NCBI GenBank assembly: GCA_002438865.1
Contig: DJRJ01000065.1
Location: 11,128-16,338, forward strand
Length of the DNA stretch: 5,211 bases
From: Clostridiales bacterium UBA6363
GTDB lineage: Bacteria; Bacillota; Clostridia; UBA1381
Direction of reading: 5' to 3'
Shown: positions 1 through 5,211 of the stretch, one piece after another
How the letters are laid out: the number at the start of each line of letters is the position of its first letter
Numbering within the stretch: position 1 is the first letter of the stretch
Translations under genes and position numbers: made by a program
The notes under the pieces: model-generated
The model's input: the letters and a program-made list of their open reading frames with translations, nothing else
What the model was told of the DNA's origin: nothing
Database searches by the model: none

Positions 1-750
1 CTTGCGCGCATTGAACTCCCTGAGGAACAGCTTGCTCTTGCAAGAAAGCTCCACGCTCTCGGCAAGCCTGTAATCGGCGTTATGGGATTTGGCAGACCGG
101 TTGCTCTCGAGGAGGCGGACGACTGCTTTGATGCGATACTGTACGCATGGCATTCGGGAACCTGTACGGCGGAAAGTATCGTTTCCATACTGTACGGGGA
201 GGTGAACCCGTCGGGCAGATTACCTATGTCGTTCCCACGCTGTACGGGTCAGATACCGATATATTACAATTGCCCTAACGGCAACAGCTACGGCGAGTCG
301 TACTACAAGGACGGCAGACTTGCAGTGTATAACGACAGGATTGCCGAGCCGATGTATCCGTTCGGGTACGGACTCAGTTATACGGAGTTTGAATACAAGG
401 ATATTTACTGTGAGAATGCCAAAATCTCATATGACGATATAGCAAACGGCAAGAAATTTAAAATATACGCAACCGTGGAAAACATCGGCAAGTGTGACGG
501 ATTTGAAACGGCACAATGTTATATCCGTGACTGCACCGCAAGTATGTTAAGACCTCAGCGTGAGCTGAAAGGATTTTCAAAGGAATACATAAAAGCGGGC
601 GGTAAAAAACAGGTTTGCTTTGAGCTTGGCTTTGACGAGCTTGCGTTCTATAACGGAAAAGCTGAATTTAAGCCCGAAAAAGGAGAGTTTGACATCTATA
701 TAGGCAAGAACTGCTATGCCCCCAAATGTATGACGATAGAAATCATATAA
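1..750 (+). CDS. Glycoside hydrolase family 3 (beta-glucosidase-like), C-terminal part; 5' end outside window
   Basis: The reading frame is open from base 1, so the gene starts upstream; the ATG at 82 is internal, because the 27 codons before it already read as conserved GH3 sequence (PEEQLALARKLHALGKPVIGV). The window holds the last 249 residues. Residues 1-90 form the end of the GH3 C-terminal alpha/beta domain, with AWHSGT, GEVNPSGRLPMSFPR and GQIPIYYN. YPFGYGLSYTEFEY at about 119-132 is the hallmark linker of BglX-type enzymes. Residues about 155-235 match the fibronectin III-like domain (VENIGKCDGFE, LRPQRELKGF, ending in GEFDIYIGKN). GH3 enzymes release terminal beta-linked glucose, xylose or related sugars from oligosaccharides. 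The nucleophile Asp lies in the missing N-terminal barrel, so substrate and export signal cannot be judged. The usual glycine-rich stretch after the Trp-His of AWHSGT reads CTAES here. The gene is followed 18 bases later by the large secreted protein, implying co-transcription. The family is certain; the substrate is unknown. Confidence 0.95.
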   Translation, partial: LARIELPEEQLALARKLHALGKPVIGVMGFGRPVALEEADDCFDAILYAWHSGTCTAESIVSILYGEVNPSGRLPMSFPRCTGQIPIYYNCPNGNSYGESYYKDGRLAVYNDRIAEPMYPFGYGLSYTEFEYKDIYCENAKISYDDIANGKKFKIYATVENIGKCDGFETAQCYIRDCTASMLRPQRELKGFSKEYIKAGGKKQVCFELGFDELAFYNGKAEFKPEKGEFDIYIGKNCYAPKCMTIEII

Positions 751-759
751 AAAGGAGAT
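751..759 (+). promoter_or_regulatory. Ribosome binding site of the large secreted protein
   Basis: AAAGGAGAT lies directly after the GH3 stop codon and 9 bases before the ATG at 769 (11 bases from the GGAG core). It matches the Firmicute anti-Shine-Dalgarno sequence well and fixes the start codon. With only 18 bases between the genes there is no room for a separate promoter, supporting translation from one polycistronic mRNA. Confidence 0.85.
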
Positions 760-768
760 GTTTTTAAA

Positions 769-837
769 ATGAAAAAATTTTTGGCTTTATTTTTATCGCT
801 TTGTATGACGCTTGCGGCAGTGCCGTCCGCACTTGCG
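769..837 (+). other. Signal peptide of the large secreted protein
   Basis: Residues 1-23 show the classical tripartite layout: two lysines at positions 2-3, a hydrophobic stretch (FLALFLSLCMTLAAV), then a small-residue AxA-type site SALA followed by DDTS. Cleavage after A23 is predicted. There is no lipobox: C12 sits inside the hydrophobic core and is not followed by a lipoprotein-like sequence. A freely secreted protein is therefore more likely than a lipoprotein. Confidence 0.9.
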
Positions 838-3800
838 GACGATACCTCCGCAGTAACTCTGCAAAGCAGTTATCCGCAGGAGAACAAAGCGGCTTATTAC
901 AGAGCCGGCGGCAACACAGACCCTGTAAATGCCGTTACGCTGAATTTCAGCGGTGAGGTATCGGATACCGCACTGCAGACGTCAAGCTATTCCGTAACCG
1001 GCGGAAGCAATCCCGTTACGGTTACAAATGTTGTAAGAATAGAGAACAGCAACGCATACAAGCTTACGCTTTCGGGAATGGAAACGAATGTAAAATATAC
1101 CGTTTCATTTGCGGGCGTGAGGGATGCTGAAGGCAGAGAATTGGCAAAGACCTCTTACTCGTTTTGCTCCGTTCCGATGATCTTTGACGCTTCGTGGACT
1201 CAGGGAGAACGTTCGGCGCAGAGTAATATCAATGTAAATAATTACATTTCGGGCGACAGCAGTATTTTAAGTGTTGCCAAAGATGAAAATGCAGATGACT
1301 CGCCGATTTCATCTGCGGTGAAAATTACATTCAAAGTTGCACAAACGGACGGTACTCATACATGGAACAGCCGTATATGGATAAATAACGGCGAATGGGC
1401 GGGTATCAAATTGGAAAAGGGCAAGAAATATGCGGTTTCTTTCAGATATAAGGCTGAAACTCCCGTCCAAAGCGCATATATTATGCCCCTTGCGGGAAAC
1501 AGCATCGCATGGGATACAGCCAAAGCGTATTTCAGCAGCACGGATTGGCAGGAGTATTATGCCGAGTATACCGCCGCCGAAAGCAGCAGTCTGGATTTAA
1601 TTCAGTTGGGCGGCAGTATGCAGGATAATCCGATATATCTTGACGATATAAAGGTTTACGAAGTGCCGTCATACGGTGTCGTATCGGCTGAATGTACACC
1701 GCAGAACGGCTCTGCGGCTATGCCGGCGGATACTTTGAAAATAAAATTTACGGGTCCTGTGTCCGATACGGCGCTTAATCCGCAAAATTACGGAATTACC
1801 GCAGAAAAGGACGGCAAAGATGCGTCCGCTATCAGCGTTGCAGGCGTAAAAGACCTCGGCGGAAACGAGTATGAATTAAAGCTCAGCACCGTTACGGATA
1901 ATATGGCAAGATATACTGTGACTGCAAACATAACGGATTATTTCGGCTCGCCCGTTACGGGAGGATTTTCTTTCTTTTCGGGAGAGAACGTTATAACGGA
2001 ACAGCATTTTAATAAGGGCGATAACAGTGTTGCGGCAGGCTGGAACACGTCTGTCGTGGGACCGTTCTGGGTAATAAACGGCAACTCGTCGGTCGGGGTT
2101 GACTGGGACGCAGATGAAAAATCGGATTCTGCGGCTGTAAGCTTTAAAATCAACAGCGCATATACGGGAACAGGCACGGACAGCGATCACGAGTACCCGT
2201 ACAGAATAGGTATCTGTAAAGAGGCTTGGGAAAGCAAAAAGCTTGTAAACGGCAAAACCTATAATCTGTCTTTCAGATATAAAATCGATACACCCGATAC
2301 GGATAACGTTATAAAAATCATACACCCGTACCCGATTGACACAACCTATCCCACATTCAAGTTTGACAGCAGTGACTGGCAGACATATAACGAAACTTTT
2401 ACTGCAAATGTAATGTCGGGCGTGAACGGGGAATTATTTATACTCTTAAACGAAGACTTTGTGGGAAAGACAATCTATCTTGACGATATTAAACTTTCAA
2501 TGCCGCTGAAATTTGATTTGCCGTCCGTCACCTGTACGCCCGGCGAAGTCGGAACAAATTCCGTAAAGCTTGCGTTTAATAACGATATGACGGAAAGCAC
2601 GGTTGCTGACAATGCCAACTATGGTATTGACGGTGCGGATATTGAAAGAATAGAGAAAAATGACAGCAAAAATTATACCGTTTATTTCAAGGCTCTTGAG
2701 ATAAACAAAGAATATACTTTAAACCTTGCGGGACTTAAGGATATTTATCTTCAGGCACTCGACACAAGCTGTAACTTCACCGTTGCGCCGGAGAACAGAC
2801 TGTATTTTGATACAATACGTTTTTATATGAATTACGGCAAGGCGGAGCAGTACGAAATACTTGACGGCTGTATTACCGACGGTGATGTAACCGCCGTTGC
2901 GGATAACATTATGAATTATTCGGGCGAAACAAAAAATATGAGGATTTTTATTGCATATTATAAGGACGGAGTGCTGAAAAGCGTGAAAACCGATGCGCTG
3001 ACCGCAGAAAACGGTGACGGAAAAGTGTATACGCTTGCGGCAAAAGAGCTTAATATTCCGCAAAAGACCGATGATGATGCGAACAGAGAAGTAAAAGCGT
3101 TTTTATTTGACGGTTCCTCGTACACTCCGCTCTGCAAGGCGGCAAAGCTTTCGGACTACAAAGTAACGCATCTTACCGTTGCGGCGGACGGCAGTGCCGA
3201 TTATACTTCGCCGATGGCGGCAAACGAAGCTGTTTCCGACAGCAGTGCCGTCAACAGATTTGTGATAGATATTGCGCCGGGCGTGTACAATACGTATGAT
3301 GAAAATCTTACATGGTACAGGGATTCAAACAGGCACGGCTCTGTTTACGGCTGGACGGTAAAACCGTATGTAACGCTTAGGGGTACAGATAAGGACGAGT
3401 GTAAAATTGTCGGAAAGCTTCCGGATAATCATTCTTTGACAGAGCAGGGAAGGCAGGATATAGTAAACTTCTCAACGCTTAATCTTTTCGGAAGCTGTGC
3501 ACTTGAAAACTTGACAATAACAGCGGAAAATATGCGCTATCCCATTCATGACGAGGGCAGTAATAACAATAAGAACGCCGTTCATATTATGAAAAACTGC
3601 CATATAGAGCATCTCGGAACGGCAGGGGCAACAAATGCGTATATAGAGTCGCTCGGTATCACCGTTGAGGAGGCATTGGCAAACGGCAAATATTACGATG
3701 TGTGGCAATGGGTATCGCCTTACGGCTACGGTTCGGGCAGCGGCGTGGTTGCAATATTCGATAATTCCGAATTTAAGTCGTCGTCACGAGGTTGGTATGT

Positions 3801-4833
3801 ACACTCAAATGCGGCTTTTGAAAATCCGCAGGTAAATATTTTGAACAACTGCACAATGAACGCCACATCTTCAAAGAACGACCTCATAATTGAGTCGCTG
3901 GGCAGCGGAACAAAAGACAGCGTTGTATTAAACAACGCAAAGTTTAACGGCGTTTATATGACATACAGCGACAGTCCGTGGATTTATTCCGATAAGAATA
4001 ATCAATATGCAAACCATGCCGATTACCGTGTAACGGTTAATAATTCCGACCCGATAGGCTTTAATAACAGCCAGAGGGGAAAGGCTCTTGCAATTTACAG
4101 CAATGATACAACAAGCGACTCGGCGGTAAGCATAAGCGGAAACGCAGCAAATGCAATTTTAGGCAATACAACGGCACGCAAAGGCGGCGGCGGAGCAAAC
4201 GGATATACATACGGATACTATGATATTTCAGGAATACAGGTAGGACTTGCGAGCAATATAACCGTAAATAACACCATAGGCAGACGCCTCGGCGATTGCT
4301 CCGTTACGGCTAAGACAATGAAGCTTGTATTTGACGGCAATGCGGAAAAGGCGGTTACGGTGCAATTTGACAAAAACTATACCGAAATGAGCAATGCCGC
4401 AGTTATTGCGGAGATAAACAGCGCAATTTCGGCTTACGGCTTTGCAGATGAATACAATGTCAGCGGTGAGGAGTATTACCCGTCATTCCCCGATAAGGAA
4501 ATTACCGTGACGAATAACGGGGATAAGTATATCCCGCGCTTTGCGGCAGTGTGCCTTAAAAACGGAAATTATGTTCAGATGACTTCGGCGGACAATGCGG
4601 ATTTATTTGTCGGTATTGCGATTGAAAGAATAGTACCGGGCGAGAGCGGACGTGTTTTAAAACAGGGTTATCTTTCAAAGAGTCAGATGGGAATATCGAA
4701 TGATTTTGCGGTCGGAGCAAGCGTTACGCTTGACGAAAACGGAAACTTTTCTGCCGTATCGGGCAATACGGACAGTTTGGTATTAAAATGCGACAGACTT
4801 AAAAATTGGGCGCTGTTCTGTGCAGATAATTAA
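769..4833 (+). CDS. Large secreted multidomain protein with carbohydrate-binding-like modules, pectin lyase-fold beta-helix and phage-tail-like C-terminus
   Basis: This 1354-residue protein is exported: residues 1-23 are a Sec signal peptide (MKKF, hydrophobic core, ALA|DD cleavage). Domains in order: Ig-like (SbsA/Big_5-like) at about 28-135, 302-405 and 584-673; two jelly-roll carbohydrate-binding-like modules (CBM_4_9-like) at about 138-298 and 407-578, each with SFRYK, a Ser-Asp-Trp stretch and IYLDDIK; a beta-rich module at 677-794 (MRIFIAYYKDG, VKAFLFDG) of a kind often attached to Firmicute glycan enzymes; a right-handed beta-helix at about 797-1176; and a C-terminal module at about 1180-1354. 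The beta-helix opens like a pectinesterase (HLTVAADGSADYT, IDIAPGVYNTY, PYVTLRG) and continues with rungs such as VNILNNCTM. The CE8 motifs (QDT, DFIFG) are absent, so pectin methylesterase activity is not supported; a lyase, another esterase or a pure binding role remain possible. I see no LPXTG, dockerin or SLH anchor. Flanking GH3 and RhaM genes suggest action on a rhamnose-containing polysaccharide. Export and fold class are well supported; the reaction is unknown. Confidence 0.9.
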   Translation: MKKFLALFLSLCMTLAAVPSALADDTSAVTLQSSYPQENKAAYYRAGGNTDPVNAVTLNFSGEVSDTALQTSSYSVTGGSNPVTVTNVVRIENSNAYKLTLSGMETNVKYTVSFAGVRDAEGRELAKTSYSFCSVPMIFDASWTQGERSAQSNINVNNYISGDSSILSVAKDENADDSPISSAVKITFKVAQTDGTHTWNSRIWINNGEWAGIKLEKGKKYAVSFRYKAETPVQSAYIMPLAGNSIAWDTAKAYFSSTDWQEYYAEYTAAESSSLDLIQLGGSMQDNPIYLDDIKVYEVPSYGVVSAECTPQNGSAAMPADTLKIKFTGPVSDTALNPQNYGITAEKDGKDASAISVAGVKDLGGNEYELKLSTVTDNMARYTVTANITDYFGSPVTGGFSFFSGENVITEQHFNKGDNSVAAGWNTSVVGPFWVINGNSSVGVDWDADEKSDSAAVSFKINSAYTGTGTDSDHEYPYRIGICKEAWESKKLVNGKTYNLSFRYKIDTPDTDNVIKIIHPYPIDTTYPTFKFDSSDWQTYNETFTANVMSGVNGELFILLNEDFVGKTIYLDDIKLSMPLKFDLPSVTCTPGEVGTNSVKLAFNNDMTESTVADNANYGIDGADIERIEKNDSKNYTVYFKALEINKEYTLNLAGLKDIYLQALDTSCNFTVAPENRLYFDTIRFYMNYGKAEQYEILDGCITDGDVTAVADNIMNYSGETKNMRIFIAYYKDGVLKSVKTDALTAENGDGKVYTLAAKELNIPQKTDDDANREVKAFLFDGSSYTPLCKAAKLSDYKVTHLTVAADGSADYTSPMAANEAVSDSSAVNRFVIDIAPGVYNTYDENLTWYRDSNRHGSVYGWTVKPYVTLRGTDKDECKIVGKLPDNHSLTEQGRQDIVNFSTLNLFGSCALENLTITAENMRYPIHDEGSNNNKNAVHIMKNCHIEHLGTAGATNAYIESLGITVEEALANGKYYDVWQWVSPYGYGSGSGVVAIFDNSEFKSSSRGWYVHSNAAFENPQVNILNNCTMNATSSKNDLIIESLGSGTKDSVVLNNAKFNGVYMTYSDSPWIYSDKNNQYANHADYRVTVNNSDPIGFNNSQRGKALAIYSNDTTSDSAVSISGNAANAILGNTTARKGGGGANGYTYGYYDISGIQVGLASNITVNNTIGRRLGDCSVTAKTMKLVFDGNAEKAVTVQFDKNYTEMSNAAVIAEINSAISAYGFADEYNVSGEEYYPSFPDKEITVTNNGDKYIPRFAAVCLKNGNYVQMTSADNADLFVGIAIERIVPGESGRVLKQGYLSKSQMGISNDFAVGASVTLDENGNFSAVSGNTDSLVLKCDRLKNWALFCADN
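850..1668 (+). repeat. Ig-like + carbohydrate-binding-like unit, copy 1 (coding)
   Basis: Residues 28-300 of the large protein. The Ig-like part carries LNFSGEVSDTALQTSSYSV and the binding-like part carries YAVSFRYKAETP, FSSTDWQEY and IYLDDIKVYEV. The same landmarks recur in the same order in copy 2, which begins straight afterwards. Modules of the CBM_4_9 kind bind polysaccharide chains; that this one does so is inferred from the fold-like pattern. Confidence 0.75.
1672..2508 (+). repeat. Ig-like + carbohydrate-binding-like unit, copy 2 (coding)
   Basis: Residues 302-580 of the large protein. The matching landmarks are IKFTGPVSDTALNPQNYGI in the Ig-like part and YNLSFRYKIDTP, FDSSDWQTY and IYLDDIKLSMP in the binding-like part. 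Short DNA stretches such as TCTTTCAGATATAA are still identical between the copies, but most of the sequence has diverged, so this is an old internal duplication. The DNA is not similar enough for recombination to be likely. Confidence 0.75.
2518..3150 (+). other. Third Ig-like domain and following beta-rich spacer module (coding)
   Basis: Residues 584-673 repeat the Ig-like pattern (VKLAFNNDMTESTVADNANYGI) without a binding module after it. Residues 677-794 form a separate module that alternates polar and hydrophobic residues and contains AVADNIMNYSGETKN, MRIFIAYYKDG and VKAFLFDG. Similar segments are commonly found in secreted glycoside hydrolases of gut Clostridia. Its likely role is as a spacer or beta-sandwich between the binding arm and the beta-helix; no catalytic motif is visible. 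Confidence 0.55.
3157..4296 (+). other. Right-handed parallel beta-helix (pectin lyase fold) domain (coding)
   Basis: Residues about 797-1176. The first coils resemble pectinesterases (VAADGSADYT, APGVYNTYDE, VTLRGTD). Successive rungs follow a hydrophobic-x-hydrophobic-x-Asn-Asn/Cys pattern: VHIMKNCHI (938), VAIFDNSEF (994), VNILNNCTM (1022), VVLNNAKF (1052), VTVNNSDPI (1088) and ITVNNTIG (1164). Polar residues that could form an active site cluster at R923, H927, D928, E929, H939, H945, H948 and later W1009, H1012. The canonical CE8 Gln/Asp motifs are missing. The fold is well supported; the catalytic assignment is open. Confidence 0.75.
4306..4830 (+). other. C-terminal module resembling phage tail/decoration protein domains (coding)
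   Basis: Residues about 1180-1354. The first part (MKLVFDG, QFDKNYTEMSNAAVIAEINS) resembles short linking segments in phage structural proteins. The second part (about 1244-1343) shows the order: Asn-rich strand, AAVCLKNGNYVQMTSAD, ADLFVGIAIERIVPGESGR, then VLKQGYLS. This pattern of a value that becomes a trivial state, Gly-rich turn and xxxGxLS strand is seen in small beta-barrel domains of phage decoration and tail proteins. It is a resemblance recalled from the family pattern, not a computed match. Confidence 0.45.
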
Positions 4834-4835
4834 TA

Positions 4836-4843
4836 TTGGAGGA
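4836..4843 (+). promoter_or_regulatory. Ribosome binding site of rhaM
   Basis: TTGGAGGA lies just after the stop codon of the large secreted protein, with GGAGG at 4838-4842 and 10 bases to the ATG at 4853. It decides the start: an in-frame GTG at 4820 would extend the protein by 11 residues, overlap the upstream gene and place this RBS inside the coding region. Confidence 0.85.
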
Positions 4844-4852
4844 ATACATTGT

Positions 4853-5167
4853 ATGATCAGAAAAGCATTTAAAATGAAGCTTTATAAAGGCTGTGAAAAA
4901 GAATATGAAAAACGCCACAACGAGCTTTGGCAGGAAATGAAAGATATGATCCGTGAATACGGCGGAAAAAATTATTCGATATATCTTGATAAGGAAACCA
5001 ACGTTCTTTACGGATATATTGAGATAGAAAACAGCGAGCGCTGGGACGCAAGCGCAAAAACGGATATATGTCAAAAGTGGTGGGCGTATATGGCGGATAT
5101 TATGGAAACAAATCCCGACAACAGTCCCGTATCGGTTGATTTGGAGGAAGTATTTCATCTTGAGTGA
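4853..5167 (+). CDS. rhaM: L-rhamnose mutarotase
   Basis: This 104-residue cytoplasmic protein interconverts the alpha and beta anomers of L-rhamnopyranose, feeding rhamnose isomerase and the rhamnose catabolic pathway. It begins MIRKAFKMKLY and matches the RhaM family along its whole length, including the standard length of 104. Key residues sit at the family positions: Y18, H22 (in YEKRHNELW), and W76-W77 in CQKWWAYMADIMETNPDNSP, with the typical ending EVFHLE. The start at 4853 follows a strong RBS; the alternative GTG at 4820 is rejected. It sits 19 bases after the secreted protein gene and just before a hairpin, so it is the last gene of the operon. No other rhamnose genes (rhaA, rhaB, rhaD) are visible here. 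Nothing looks truncated or altered. Confidence 0.96.
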   Translation: MIRKAFKMKLYKGCEKEYEKRHNELWQEMKDMIREYGGKNYSIYLDKETNVLYGYIEIENSERWDASAKTDICQKWWAYMADIMETNPDNSPVSVDLEEVFHLE

Positions 5168-5176
5168 AATATTATT

Positions 5177-5200
5177 AAAGAGGGTGCTTGCACCCTCTTT
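5177..5200 (+). terminator. Perfect-stem hairpin, probable transcription terminator
   Basis: AAAGAGGGTG (5177-5186) pairs without mismatch to CACCCTCTTT (5191-5200) around a CTTG loop. It begins 9 bases after the rhaM stop codon. On the + strand the stem ends in CTCTTT, but the following bases (GAGCC) give only a short U-run. Read on the - strand, the stem is followed by the T/A-rich AATAATATTT, so it may also stop transcription from a gene to the right. The remaining 11 bases to the window edge hold nothing I can identify. Confidence 0.75.
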
Positions 5201-5211
5201 GAGCCTGTCGA

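Noticed and set aside
82..84. ATG as the start of the first gene
   Set aside because: The frame is open to base 1 and the upstream codons encode conserved GH3 sequence, so this Met is internal. There is also no RBS before it.
1876..2325. 149-residue open frame on the - strand
   Set aside because: It lies entirely inside the well-supported large secreted gene, has no recognisable domain or RBS, and looks like an antisense shadow; the other - strand frames were rejected for the same reason.
3157..4296. Calling the beta-helix a pectin methylesterase (CE8)
   Set aside because: Only the N-terminal opening resembles that family; the QDT and DFIFG motifs with the catalytic residues are not found.
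4820..4852. GTG at 4820 as the rhaM start
   Set aside because: It would add 11 non-conserved residues, overlap the upstream gene and place the strong GGAGG inside the coding region; the ATG at 4853 gives the standard 104-residue protein.
5201..5211. GAGCCTGTCGA at the window edge as part of a dispersed repeat or assembly-end sequence
   Set aside because: Eleven bases are too few to judge and no second copy occurs in the window.

Overview
The window is a compact block of three genes, all on the + strand, and looks like the 3' end of a carbohydrate-utilisation operon. Strong AGGAG-type ribosome binding sites, a moderate base composition by eye, a secreted protein built from Ig-like and carbohydrate-binding-like modules, and the style of the GH3 and RhaM sequences all suggest a gut or rumen Clostridia-type Firmicute (Ruminococcus/Oscillospiraceae-like). 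That assignment is inference; no taxonomic marker gene is present.

Layout. Positions 1-750 hold the 3' part of a family 3 glycoside hydrolase (GH3). It is open at the left edge, so the N-terminal catalytic barrel lies outside the window. After an 18-base gap with a good RBS, 769-4833 encodes a 1354-residue secreted protein. Its parts in order are a signal peptide, two tandem Ig-like + carbohydrate-binding-like units, a third Ig-like domain, a further beta-sandwich-like module, a right-handed parallel beta-helix (pectin lyase/pectinesterase-like fold), and a C-terminal module that resembles domains of phage tail or decoration proteins. After a 19-base gap, 4853-5167 encodes L-rhamnose mutarotase (RhaM), full length with its key residues intact. 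A perfect 10-bp hairpin at 5177-5200 probably ends the transcript. No promoter is visible, so the operon promoter should lie upstream of the window. The window has no stretch over 300 bases without a gene, and I see no tRNA, rRNA, CRISPR or insertion sequence.

How the genes may work together. The large exported protein would bind and modify a polysaccharide outside the cell, the GH3 enzyme would trim released oligosaccharides, and RhaM would interconvert the anomers of released L-rhamnose for intracellular catabolism. This points to a rhamnose-containing substrate such as rhamnogalacturonan-type pectin or a rhamnosylated glycan. The least understood part is the large protein. Its beta-helix starts like a pectinesterase but lacks the usual pectin methylesterase catalytic motifs, and it carries a phage-tail-like C-terminus, so its activity cannot be named from sequence alone.
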